From contig JAIHZV010000001.1 of NCBI GenBank assembly GCA_022718015.1, forward strand, positions 1-32,380: DNA of 32,380 bases, read 5' to 3'. The notes beneath the pieces are model-generated. The model saw only the letters and a program-made list of their open reading frames with translations. It was not told the DNA's origin and did no database searches. The position numbers and the translations under genes were made by a program. Origin of the DNA: Phascolarctobacterium sp. Lineage in GTDB: Bacteria > Bacillota > Negativicutes > Acidaminococcales > Acidaminococcaceae. Position 1 is the first letter of the stretch; each line of letters starts with the position of its first letter. This document shows, in pieces, positions 1 through 8,097 of the stretch.

Positions 1-98
1 GTCTACTGATTCGTCTACTCGTCTACTGATTCGTCTACTCGTCTACTGATTCGTCTACTCGTCTACTGATTCGTCTACTCGTCTACTGATTCGTCTAC
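1..98. repeat. 20-bp tandem repeat, 4.9 copies, at contig end
   Basis: The unit GTCTACTGATTCGTCTACTC is repeated four times exactly, followed by 18 bases of a fifth copy ending at 98. Each unit itself contains GTCTACT twice, so it is a 12-bp plus 8-bp composite. It carries stops on the reverse strand and is not coding. It starts at base 1, so the array probably runs beyond the window, and the contig may have ended here because the repeat could not be assembled. Function unknown. Confidence 0.95.
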
Positions 99-109
99 CA
101 GATTACGAT

Positions 110-1873
110 TCATTTTATTCTTAAATTTCCTAATTCTCCATCTTCTAATACATATGTAATTTGCCTGCCTCTACGCACCTTTTTGATAAGTTGTTCATCA
201 ATCAACCTATTTAATGCTTTAACAGCTCCAGATTTACTTGTCAATTTAGTACTAGTTATAACCTGCTGTGCTGTTATAAACCCATTTGTTTTTATATAAT
301 TATAAATTATTTTATCAGTATCTATTTTGAAATCAATTTGTTCATCAACAGTTAAGTCTATTTGTTCTGGTGGAATACTAAAGCGTTCATTGATACTATA
401 ACGACGCCATCTGCCATTCCCATCAAATATAAGTATATTTTTATGAACTAATTCTAAAAGCATGCGTCCTACTTCTATGCTGGTCAGTCCAAGGATGGCT
501 TGTAATCGACTATTAGTCACATACCTCTCCAAATACGCAGTCCCTAGAATAATTTGCCCACACCTTTCTAATTTTTCATATACCCATCCAAATTTGTTTT
601 GCAAGTACTCTGTACATTCTTTTGGCATTAAAGAAATCTTCCATAACTTTAATTCAACCTGATTCAAATCTTCATTTTCTTGTAAATCTGGTTTTCTCCA
701 CTTTTCTTCTCCCCACGCCTGTAAAATTGTTGGAAATCCAGACCCCAAATTATCACCATAGCCTATCATTCTAAACATTGTTTGCAACCGTGGATTTCTT
801 GCCATAGAATGTCCACCTTCGTATATTCTTTGAACAGACAATTTTAAATTACCAGGATTAGAAAATTCAAATCCCATATCTGTTTTCACGACTTTCAGTA
901 AACCATTAACCATATAATCACTATGTATTACCATATTAATCACAGCTTCACGAATTGCTTTACGGACTGGTGTATCATCAACTCTAATTAAACCTTTCAA
1001 TTTAAATGGCTGTCTAATGCCAAATACTAATTTAGGCATAACTATTCTTACAAAATTATATAAATTGTTTTCCCACCTTCCATCATACGTAATTCTATCA
1101 CTCCAACGACTTCCTGGAACCAAATTACTTTTATCAATATAATCCATGCGAATATTATCAAAACGATCAATAATCGAGCTTCCCTTACCAAACATCAATA
1201 ATCCAGCTGTTGTAAGCCACTTATCGCCTGTTTCTCTATCCAAAGAATAACATTTCATTTTTTCCAAAAATAACACATCATCTAGTCCATTCCATACATG
1301 TTCAGGATTTCTATTTTGAAATTCAATTCGATAGGAATGTAATGAATTCATATCTATATCATCTACTGTAAATCCTCTTAATAAACTTCCATCATTGCCA
1401 GAATCATTAGCATCTCTAATCATAGCCTTAACTTCATCTTCTGTACAATGATAATCGCCTTCATGATTACGCTTAAAAGTCCCCTTGTAAGGATTTTCAT
1501 TAATATATACAGGGCGATACTTATACTCAGCACGAGGTATTTTTATCCAAATTATATCTGCATTATTAACATTACATATTCCAATATCAGAATCCATTAA
1601 AAGATTACTACTAACTTTAGAGCTATTAATAGTATTCCAAAATTCGATTATTCGTTGTTGTGGATTTTGAATTGAAACAAAGTTAAATCGTTTATTAAAA
1701 TCAATTTCTTTTAATTTTTCTTCAACGCCTAATAAGATAATCCCTCCATCAGTATTAGCAAAAGATGAATACGTTTCCCATACAGCTTTAGGTAATTGAT
1801 TCTCCGCTTTTTTACATTCTAAATTTATATGTTCTCCATATTTCAGAAGTTCTATAATTTCTTTGGCATCCAT
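110..1873 (-). CDS. AlbA_2 (Schlafen-type) / GHKL ATPase / winged-helix protein, COG2865-like
   Basis: 587 residues. Residues about 10-130 form a Schlafen AlbA_2 domain: LECKKA at 18-23, followed by FANTDGGIILLGVEE at 38-52. Residues about 300-390 match the C-terminal GHKL-like ATPase module of COG2865 proteins: REAVINMVIHSDY at 308-320 is the N-box, followed by ARNPRLQTMF at 358-367 and GYGDNLGSGF at 371-380. The last 70 residues look like a winged helix, with a basic KKVRRGR stretch. Family members are called putative transcriptional regulators and often sit in defence or mobile islands; the substrate is unknown. The gene is clearly more AT-rich than its neighbours, which suggests transfer. 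It starts 34 bases after fic with a GGAGGG site upstream, so the two are probably co-transcribed. Confidence 0.85.
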   Translation of the reverse strand: MDAKEIIELLKYGEHINLECKKAENQLPKAVWETYSSFANTDGGIILLGVEEKLKEIDFNKRFNFVSIQNPQQRIIEFWNTINSSKVSSNLLMDSDIGICNVNNADIIWIKIPRAEYKYRPVYINENPYKGTFKRNHEGDYHCTEDEVKAMIRDANDSGNDGSLLRGFTVDDIDMNSLHSYRIEFQNRNPEHVWNGLDDVLFLEKMKCYSLDRETGDKWLTTAGLLMFGKGSSIIDRFDNIRMDYIDKSNLVPGSRWSDRITYDGRWENNLYNFVRIVMPKLVFGIRQPFKLKGLIRVDDTPVRKAIREAVINMVIHSDYMVNGLLKVVKTDMGFEFSNPGNLKLSVQRIYEGGHSMARNPRLQTMFRMIGYGDNLGSGFPTILQAWGEEKWRKPDLQENEDLNQVELKLWKISLMPKECTEYLQNKFGWVYEKLERCGQIILGTAYLERYVTNSRLQAILGLTSIEVGRMLLELVHKNILIFDGNGRWRRYSINERFSIPPEQIDLTVDEQIDFKIDTDKIIYNYIKTNGFITAQQVITSTKLTSKSGAVKALNRLIDEQLIKKVRRGRQITYVLEDGELGNLRIK

Positions 1874-1907
1874 TATATAATCCCTCCATAATTCTATGCT
1901 TATATAG

Positions 1908-2651
1908 CTACCTTCTTCTCCTCAGCACCTGTTTCTCCCACGTTTTCACCGTCTGCTCCTGTAAAAATATTTTGAGCGGCTGCAAATTTTGCTCTTCATC
2001 CCACGCTTCCAGCGCCTCAAAGTACGCCTTTCTATCCTCCTGATGAATAACAATCGGCGGATGGCTATGCAGCACCAGCAAATAATTCATCACTAACCGA
2101 CCTGTTCGTCCGTTGCCATCGGCAAAGGGATGGATATTCTCAAACTTTGCATGAAAAAAAGCAGCAGCCGTCAGCGCATTTTTATCGTCTATGTCGTTGA
2201 TATCTTCTATTAACTCCCGCATTTCGTCCGGCACATCCTCCGGCCAGGCTCCTGTTTCATTCTTACCTGTTACGTAATCACCCTTTTTATATTCCCCCGG
2301 ACGTTCGCCCTTTTTCCAACGTAGCGGGTCATAGGTGTTCAGCGTCAGGCGCTTTTGTATTTCCTTTATCAACTCTTCATTGACAGGCTGGCGCCTTTCA
2401 AAGGCTTCAAAAAAATATTCATTGGCCAGCTTTGCATTGCGAATTTCAAACAAGGTGCGAATATCTCCCGTATAGCTCGTCACACCATCATGCTCAAAAA
2501 TTTCTCTTGTATCGTGATAAGTAACCTTAGGATTTTCGATATTGCCCGAATTATAGGCAAAGGAAATCACATGACCGTTGAACGCTTCTTCCAAATCTGC
2601 GTCCGTCTGAATATTTTTCGCCTGCCACCAGGCAACAATCTGCTCGTACAT
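1908..2651 (-). CDS. Fic-domain AMP-transferase, class II (N-terminal inhibitory motif)
   Basis: 247 residues. The Fic catalytic motif HPFADGNGRTGR lies at 174-185, with the catalytic His174 and the phosphate-binding GNGR loop intact, so the protein should be active (AMPylation of a hydroxyl side chain from ATP is the family reaction). SGNIEN at 35-40 fits the inhibitory helix pattern (S/T)xxxE(G/N), so this is a self-inhibited class II Fic in which Glu39 would hold the ATP site closed. No separate antitoxin gene is needed or seen. The start at 2651 has GGAGGT about 6 bases upstream and a TATAAT box further up. It is followed by the AlbA_2 gene. The target protein is unknown. Confidence 0.9.
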   Translation of the reverse strand: MYEQIVAWWQAKNIQTDADLEEAFNGHVISFAYNSGNIENPKVTYHDTREIFEHDGVTSYTGDIRTLFEIRNAKLANEYFFEAFERRQPVNEELIKEIQKRLTLNTYDPLRWKKGERPGEYKKGDYVTGKNETGAWPEDVPDEMRELIEDINDIDDKNALTAAAFFHAKFENIHPFADGNGRTGRLVMNYLLVLHSHPPIVIHQEDRKAYFEALEAWDEEQNLQPLKIFLQEQTVKTWEKQVLRRRR

Positions 2652-2688
2652 TGCGCACCTCCGACTAAATTTACTTCTCTATAATGAT

Positions 2689-2694
2689 ATTATA
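2689..2694 (-). promoter_or_regulatory. Candidate -10 box of the fic/AlbA_2 pair
   Basis: On the minus strand the hexamer reads TATAAT, about 38 bases before the fic start. No good -35 hexamer lies at 17 bases, so the promoter is either weak or extended -10 (TATGG precedes the box). Confidence 0.45.
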
Positions 2695-2774
2695 CCATAT
2701 CTACACGAGCATGATTATCCTATCCAAAATTACAAAAAGCACTTGACTTCAAGCTAGTGTTTGTGGACAACGTA

Positions 2775-2831
2775 AAAGAACTATCGCCTTGAGTACTGCC
2801 CAAAGCAATACTCTGCGATAGTTCTTTTTCT
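2775..2831 (-). terminator. Long hairpin terminator after the ydjH-like gene
   Basis: AAAGAACTATCGC at 2775-2787 pairs with GCGATAGTTCTTT at 2815-2827. A second inner stem (GAGTA/TACTC) extends the structure. On the minus strand it is followed by TTCTTTTAC. It lies just downstream of the 2841-6414 gene set, so it probably ends that operon and separates it from fic. Confidence 0.75.
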
Positions 2832-2840
2832 ATTTCCGCG

Positions 2841-3623
2841 TCAGTAGCCACCGCCACCGCCGCCATGATCATCATCACTGCAATTGTCGCTTACGCTGCC
2901 GTCGTCGCTAGAGCTGCTTCTGTCATTCTTCGGCTTCGGCACTGCTGCTACCGTAGTATGGGTATAAATATCGTCTTCATGCACCAGCTTGAAGGTTTCC
3001 TTATTCAGGTAAGCATCTGCCGCCACCTCGTTGCGTACATTGCTCATGCTGCTCATCAGCATGCCGCGATATACGTAGGCGATAATGCCGCCGCCAGCCA
3101 GGCCGATAATCAATGCCAGCCAGTTGAATTCCTCCTCAGGCTCCCAGGGCTCGCCGTTAGCTTCATAATAGCTCATGAGCTCGCCGCCCTTTTGTGCGTA
3201 GGTGATATACGCTCCGGCATAATCATTGTTCTTCAGCTTAGCTACCATAGGCTTGCTCATGTATTCTACACCAGCATTACCTTTAACAACCTCTTTCAGC
3301 TTTTTGTCAGTGCTGATATACCATTTGCGTTTGTCGATAACCTGCAAAAGCACCATATTGCCGTTGGCACCGTCATTATAAACATCATCAATCAGCTTGT
3401 TGGCATATTTGCCGGGTTCCTCATTGTTGATGGTTTTCATGACTACAACGCCCATACGGATACCATGCTCCTGCTCCTGTCTACGCAGCTCTGTGAGCAC
3501 CTCACGCTTCTGCTGCGGAGTCAGTACATTAGCATTATCTACCAGGCTCGGCGCTGCTGCCAAACCGACGCTTGCCAGCATCAGGGCTGCCAGCATGGTC
3601 AAGATTACAAATAACTTTCTCAT
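2841..3623 (-). CDS. TPM-domain membrane protein, YdjH/YgcG-like
   Basis: 260 residues. The N-terminus is a signal peptide (about 1-24, ending LAAAPS). It is followed by a TPM (YgcG/Psb32-like) domain from about 25 to 150, starting SLVDNANVLTPQQKREV, and one transmembrane helix at about 168-186. The tail is Ser/Asp-rich and ends GGGGGGY, typical of TPM proteins. TPM domains have been linked to acid phosphatase activity in plants and to envelope stress modules in bacteria. It starts 12 bases after the zinc-ribbon gene 3636-4739. In B. subtilis the gene ydjH of the pspA-ydjGHI operon has the same architecture. Function here is inferred from that match. Confidence 0.85.
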   Translation of the reverse strand: MRKLFVILTMLAALMLASVGLAAAPSLVDNANVLTPQQKREVLTELRRQEQEHGIRMGVVVMKTINNEEPGKYANKLIDDVYNDGANGNMVLLQVIDKRKWYISTDKKLKEVVKGNAGVEYMSKPMVAKLKNNDYAGAYITYAQKGGELMSYYEANGEPWEPEEEFNWLALIIGLAGGGIIAYVYRGMLMSSMSNVRNEVAADAYLNKETFKLVHEDDIYTHTTVAAVPKPKNDRSSSSDDGSVSDNCSDDDHGGGGGGY

Positions 3624-3635
3624 AATGGCACCTCC

Positions 3636-4739
3636 CTACATCACGAACCAGGCGATAAGATAAACCAAAATCGCACCAATGAGGAAGGAAATCAGCGTAT
3701 AGTTGCGCAGCTTGCCGTAATCAATCGGCAGACTGCCGACGAACTTGCCGGTCTGACCGTTCATCATAAAGGTGTAGGGCTTATCTTCAAAACGAGTTGT
3801 TAAAATCCACACCGGCACCATTGCATAGTGTACATCGTTCTCTTCCTTGATAACCGCAAGGTCATTATTGGCGCTGACCGAGGTATAACCGGTAACGGTG
3901 TTTTCCAGACAAGATTCCGCACTTTTTACTACGCGCGCGTCTGCACGGCTTACGGCTGCTTCCGCATCAACATCATACTTATCTGCCAGATAACCAGCTA
4001 AATAAGAGGTGCTGAAGGGAACCATTTCCTTGTAATCAAACGGCTCAATGCTTTCCATGAACTGGTCGTCCATCTTCTCGCTGCCGTCTACAGGAATACG
4101 CTCAAAGGACATTGTGCCTTCACGAACGCAGTTATAGTGCAATGTAGTCGTAATAATCTCGTCATCCGTTTCATAAACGGAATCACTGCGGCCTTCAAAG
4201 CTGCCGCTCGCATTAACCGAGGAATCGAACAGCCAGAACGGTACATACATCGCCTGGATATCCTCCACACGGTTGTTAGCAGTAAAAGCATCAGGCAAAA
4301 GCTTCTTGCCCTTATAGAATTCCTTGAGCGCAGCTACAGCCTGCTCCTTGGTTTTCTTGAACGGAATTACGAAGTCCGGCTTCAGCATATTGTCGAAGCG
4401 GCTCGGAAGCATCGTCGGGTTGCCGCAGTAGCAGCACTCTGTCGCCATGGTGTTTTCGTCGCATACGATTTCGGCACCGCAGCTGGAGCAGGTGAACGCC
4501 TTCATCATTTCAGCTTCTTCCTTCTCCCATTCGCTGCCTGCGTTAGCGGTATCCCACTTGGCTTCCTTAGCTGCCTGCGCCTTCGCTGCAGCAGCCTCCT
4601 TCGCTGCATATAACTCCTCTACTGCCTTGATTTCCAGTTCCGTACCGCAATATTCGCACGTCACCTTATCATGCCCGGGCAGGAATGTTAAAGGAGCATT
4701 ACAATTTGGGCACTGATAGTTTACAGAGGTTGCAGCCAT
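3636..4739 (-). CDS. Double zinc-ribbon membrane protein, YdjG-like
   Basis: 367 residues. The first zinc ribbon has C10/C13 and C28/C31, as in TFIIB-type ribbons. An alanine/lysine-rich helix (about 40-62) leads to a second ribbon with C84/C87 and C102/C105. A central domain of about 220 residues has no feature I can name. One transmembrane helix ends the protein (about 345-366, SFLIGAILVYLIAWFVM), so the body is probably cytosolic and tail-anchored. The match in order and type is B. subtilis YdjG, partner of YdjH. The Shine-Dalgarno site is GAGGTG. It lies between the TPM gene and the SPFH gene, all on one strand. Confidence 0.85.
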   Translation of the reverse strand: MAATSVNYQCPNCNAPLTFLPGHDKVTCEYCGTELEIKAVEELYAAKEAAAAKAQAAKEAKWDTANAGSEWEKEEAEMMKAFTCSSCGAEIVCDENTMATECCYCGNPTMLPSRFDNMLKPDFVIPFKKTKEQAVAALKEFYKGKKLLPDAFTANNRVEDIQAMYVPFWLFDSSVNASGSFEGRSDSVYETDDEIITTTLHYNCVREGTMSFERIPVDGSEKMDDQFMESIEPFDYKEMVPFSTSYLAGYLADKYDVDAEAAVSRADARVVKSAESCLENTVTGYTSVSANNDLAVIKEENDVHYAMVPVWILTTRFEDKPYTFMMNGQTGKFVGSLPIDYGKLRNYTLISFLIGAILVYLIAWFVM

Positions 4740-4749
4740 AATATCACCT

Positions 4750-4890
4750 CGATATTCTGTAGCTTAGCAGGCTCACTGCCCTCTCAGCCGAGAGCAGCAG
4801 TGCCGCCTGCCAGCTTTACACTTCGTCACCCAGAACATCTCTGTTCTCCCCCTGCATAGGGGCCTTCATCGTGCCTCACACGATAGCCGG
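4750..4890. repeat. Structured intergenic element with several small palindromes
   Basis: The gap between the SPFH and zinc-ribbon genes holds several inverted repeats: CTCTCAGCCGAGAG near 4780, AGAACATCTCTGTTCT near 4832, CCCCCTGCATAGGGGCC near 4850 and ATCGTGCCTCACACGAT near 4868. The CCCC-TGCA-GGGG core resembles the element at 14998-15062. It looks like a member of an interspersed palindromic family within an operon, where it could stabilise or attenuate mRNA. No open frame is credible here. Confidence 0.5.
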
Positions 4891-4893
4891 GGC

Positions 4894-6414
4894 TTATTGT
4901 TTATCGTTGTCGTCGAAAATATCGCCGCACTCAGGGCAGAACTTCGGCGGATTATGCGGATCATCAGGTACCCAGCCGCACTTATCGCACTTGAAAACAG
5001 GTGCGCCCTCAGGCTTCTTCGCACCGCAGTTAGCGCAAAATCTGCCTTGGTTTACAGTGCCGCAGCTGCAGGTCCAGCCTGCCTGCTCCTCCGGCTTCGG
5101 TGCGCCGCACTCAGCGCAGAATTTGCCGGTGTTGCCGCTGTGACCGCAAGCGCAGGTCCAGCCTGCTTCTGCTGCCTTCGGCTCAGGCTTCTTCGCACCG
5201 CATTCAGCACAGAATTTGCCGGTGTTGCCGGCATGACCGCAGCTGCAGGTCCAGCCTGCTTCAGCTGCTTGCGGAGCCGGAGCAGCTGCCGGAGCTGCCG
5301 CGCCCATTGCTGCGCCACCCATCGGTGCGCCAGGCTGCTGCATGCCAGGCTGAGCATAGCCGCCCTGTGGCGGATAGCCGGGCTGAGCGTAGCCTTGCGG
5401 CGGCTGCATAGCCATCTGCTGGTTCAGAGCGTTCATCATATTGCCGCCCTGAGCACCTGCCATACCCATGCCCATGAAGCCCATCATCGCGCCGCCCTCG
5501 TTGCCGGCAGCAGTCTGCATAGCAGTACCGGTTGCGCCGGTCATGAAGGCCATGCGTGCATTCGGATTAGAGAGAGCCTGCAGATCGCGAATGTATTTTT
5601 CGTCCTCTTCGCTCGCTTTAACGCTGCTTACGCCGAAGGAAATAACCTCTACGCCACGCAGCTCGCGCCATTTCTTGCTCAGCACGTCATTGAGTGCATC
5701 GCCGATTTCCTGTGCATGACCAGGCAGTGCACTGTAGCGCACGCCCTTTTCACTCATCATGCCAAAGGCTTGGTTCAGGCCGGTCAACAGCTCAGTTTTC
5801 AGCTGGCCGTCAATCTCGCTGCGCTGATATTCGTCGCTTACGTTGCCGCAAACATTGGTATAGAACAAAATCGGATTGGTAATCTTGTAGCTGTACTCGC
5901 CAAAGCAGCGGATAGGGATATCCATATCCAGACCGATGCGCTGGTCAACAACACGAAAGGGAATCGGGCTGGCAGTGCCATATTTGTTGCCGATGATTTC
6001 CTTCGTATTGAAGAAGTACACGCGCTGATCCTTGCCAGGATCGCCGCCATAGGTGAAACGCTTGCCGATCTGAGCAAAGACATTCTTAACACTCTGCATA
6101 TTCAGGCCATCTGCCATGATGGACGGCTCAGAAGAGGTATCATAAGTATATTCGCCCGGCTCGGAGCAAAGCTCTACAACCTTGCCGTTTTCTACGATAA
6201 TCATGCACTGACCTTCGTTGATGGCAATAGTGGAGCCGTTGCTGATGATGTTATCCTCTGCCGTAGTGTTGGAGCTGCGTCCTTGGCTGGAGGTACGCTT
6301 CATGCCCTTGGCAACCAGAACATCCGGCTTCATGCTTTCACAGTAAATAAACTCTTTCCATTGATCGCCCAGTACGCCGCCAGCTGCGCCTAAAGCTGCT
6401 TTAATCAAACCCAT
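4894..6414 (-). CDS. SPFH-domain protein with four C-terminal zinc ribbons, YdjI-like
   Basis: 506 residues. The N-terminal 290 residues form an SPFH/virion-core-like domain, as in B. subtilis YdjI, starting with a short glycine/alanine-rich amphipathic segment and DQWKEFIYCES. A Gly/Met/Pro/Gln-rich low-complexity linker follows (about 300-385). Four zinc ribbons close the protein: C390/C392/C402/C405, C421/C423/C433/C436, C449/C451/C460/C463 and C476/C479/C493/C496. The first two are near-identical repeats of WTCxCGHxGNTGKFCAECGA. YdjI-type proteins place PspA at damaged membrane in B. subtilis. The start has a strong AAAGGAGG site, and this gene opens the three-gene set. A promoter is listed at 6498-6526. 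Confidence 0.88.
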   Translation of the reverse strand: MGLIKAALGAAGGVLGDQWKEFIYCESMKPDVLVAKGMKRTSSQGRSSNTTAEDNIISNGSTIAINEGQCMIIVENGKVVELCSEPGEYTYDTSSEPSIMADGLNMQSVKNVFAQIGKRFTYGGDPGKDQRVYFFNTKEIIGNKYGTASPIPFRVVDQRIGLDMDIPIRCFGEYSYKITNPILFYTNVCGNVSDEYQRSEIDGQLKTELLTGLNQAFGMMSEKGVRYSALPGHAQEIGDALNDVLSKKWRELRGVEVISFGVSSVKASEEDEKYIRDLQALSNPNARMAFMTGATGTAMQTAAGNEGGAMMGFMGMGMAGAQGGNMMNALNQQMAMQPPQGYAQPGYPPQGGYAQPGMQQPGAPMGGAAMGAAAPAAAPAPQAAEAGWTCSCGHAGNTGKFCAECGAKKPEPKAAEAGWTCACGHSGNTGKFCAECGAPKPEEQAGWTCSCGTVNQGRFCANCGAKKPEGAPVFKCDKCGWVPDDPHNPPKFCPECGDIFDDNDKQ

Positions 6415-6497
6415 AATACAACCTCCTTTGTATTACAAAAAATTTTTTAAGCTTCCCTGCGTCTATCGCAGGTGTTGATTTAATCGACTGCGTTTTT

Positions 6498-6526
6498 ATT
6501 TTAGCAAACATCATATGCTTTTTCAA
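6498..6526 (-). promoter_or_regulatory. Promoter of the SPFH/ydjI-like operon
   Basis: On the minus strand TTGAAA (6521-6526) and TAAAAT (6498-6503) are separated by exactly 17 bases, a good housekeeping-sigma promoter 84 bases before the start codon. The leader contains a small hairpin, CCTGCG/CGCAGG, at 6456-6472. This is unlike the SigW promoter that drives pspA-ydjGHI in B. subtilis. The remainder of the 6415-6730 gap holds no gene. I see no clear promoter for the plus-strand gene at 6731. Confidence 0.7.
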
Positions 6527-6730
6527 ATTCATTTTTGCTAAATTCGCCTAAAGCAGTTTACTAATCGCCGATTATGTTATACACTAGGGTTATACGAAAA
6601 CTACATCTCGTCTTCTGCAGCTTTAGTTTAACAAAAATCCTGCCATCTGACACTACCCCAAAGGTTAATTTTGGATAGGATAGGCAATTTTTTTTGCTGC
6701 ACCAGCACTTTTTACCGGAGGTTTTCACTT

Positions 6731-8077
6731 ATGAAGCGTATTTTTATCCTGCTGCTCAGCCTGTGCGTTCTGCTTCTGGCAGGCTGCGGCTCTGACAAGA
6801 GTCTTAATCCTGATAAGCCGGTTTCCGTCACCATCTGGCATGTGTACGGCAACCAGACTAATTCGCCCTTCAACGATCTGATTGATAAGTTCAACGCCAG
6901 CGAAGGCAAAAAGCAAGGCGTTATTGTCAAGGTGGAATCCGTCAGCAGCTCCAACGTCATCGACAAGGCACTCTACGCCTCTGCCAAGGGCGCTCCCGGC
7001 TCTGCACCGCTGCCGAATATGTTCACGGCCTATCCGCGCGTCATAGATAATCTCGAGGACAAGCTGCTCGACTGGAACGATTATCTCACGCAGGACGACT
7101 TAAAGATTTATAAGCCGGAATTTCTCGCTGAGGGCTATAAGGGCAAAAAGCTTTATATGCTGCCCATCGCCAAATCCACCGAGCTGCTCTTTTTGAACCA
7201 AACCTTCTTCGACCGCTTTGCCGCGGAAAATAATATCAATCCTGCTGACCTCGGCGATTACGACAAGCTTTTCGCTATCTGCCGCCAATATTACAAATGG
7301 AGCGGCGGTAAAAATATGTTCCAGCTGGATGATTTCTACAATTATTATCTAACGAGCATGGAGTCCCTCGGTGACCCGCTCATCAAGAACGGCAAGCCCG
7401 ACCTGACCTGCCCCGCCTTCAAGCGTGTCTTCCGCGCAGCAGCGCAGACAGCCATCGCCGGCGTCCTGGGTATTGAAAAGGGCTATGCTACGGACGGCTG
7501 GAAAACAGGCGCCTTAATCAGCAACGTCGGCTCCACCGCCGCCATCATGTATATGTGTGATTACGTAACCCATCCCGACAATACACGCGAGGATATCATC
7601 ACCAACTACTATCCTAACCCTGTCTTCAGCGGTGGCAAGGTGAAGCTGCTGCAGCGCGGTGTCGGACTTTTGGCTATCAAAAGCAAGGATGAACGTCAAA
7701 ACCTTGCCTGCGCAGTCTTTGCCAAATGGCTGGCACAAAAGGATAAAAATATTTACTTCGCTGTGCACGCAGGCTATCTGCCCTCGAACGGTGAAGCGCT
7801 GACCGAAGTGCTTGCCCATCCGGATATGGTGCATAACGCCAAATATCAGAAGCTTTATACCTGCATGCAGCAGGTTTACAGCAAAGGCAGCTTCCTGCAC
7901 CTGCCGCATTACCCCAACGCCGGGGAAACGCAGCGCAGCCTGGAATATGGCAGCAAGAACATCCTGCGTCAGGCACACCGGCAATATCTTGCCGAGGTAC
8001 AGGCAGGCGCAGAGCCGCAGGCTGTTCTCGACCGTTTAGTAGAAGAAAGCTACCAGAAGCTTTTGACCTATAAATAA
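6731..8077 (+). CDS. Extracellular solute-binding lipoprotein (ABC family 1-like)
   Basis: 448 residues. The start at 6731 was chosen because CGGAGG lies 8 bases upstream and the signal peptide begins there; an in-frame ATG at 6671 lacks both. The lipobox LLAGC places the lipidated Cys at residue 19. The mature part reads VSVTIWHVYGNQ near the N-terminus, typical of bacterial sugar-type solute-binding proteins, and has LPNMFTAYPR and KLYMLPIAKSTELLFLNQTFF further on. No permease or ATPase gene is nearby. Instead it is followed after 20 bases by a membrane LuxR-type regulator, so it may present ligand to that sensor. The ligand is unknown. Confidence 0.85.
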   Translation: MKRIFILLLSLCVLLLAGCGSDKSLNPDKPVSVTIWHVYGNQTNSPFNDLIDKFNASEGKKQGVIVKVESVSSSNVIDKALYASAKGAPGSAPLPNMFTAYPRVIDNLEDKLLDWNDYLTQDDLKIYKPEFLAEGYKGKKLYMLPIAKSTELLFLNQTFFDRFAAENNINPADLGDYDKLFAICRQYYKWSGGKNMFQLDDFYNYYLTSMESLGDPLIKNGKPDLTCPAFKRVFRAAAQTAIAGVLGIEKGYATDGWKTGALISNVGSTAAIMYMCDYVTHPDNTREDIITNYYPNPVFSGGKVKLLQRGVGLLAIKSKDERQNLACAVFAKWLAQKDKNIYFAVHAGYLPSNGEALTEVLAHPDMVHNAKYQKLYTCMQQVYSKGSFLHLPHYPNAGETQRSLEYGSKNILRQAHRQYLAEVQAGAEPQAVLDRLVEESYQKLLTYK

Positions 8078-8097
8078 GCCTGCAGAAAGGAGAGCCT

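Noticed and set aside
1..98. CRISPR array
   Set aside because: The copies are directly adjacent with no variable spacers; it is a simple tandem repeat.
1908..2651. Classic toxin-antitoxin pair (fic with a separate antitoxin)
   Set aside because: The inhibitory motif is inside the Fic protein itself, and the neighbour is a 587-residue ATPase-like protein, not a small antitoxin.
4897..6393. Long open frame on the plus strand opposite the SPFH gene (498 codons)
   Set aside because: It is a mirror of the GC-rich coding strand, has low-complexity Ala/Cys/Arg composition, no Shine-Dalgarno and no family likeness.
6671..6730. Upstream start for the solute-binding lipoprotein
   Set aside because: It would place a 20-residue non-signal extension before the lipoprotein signal peptide and has no Shine-Dalgarno.
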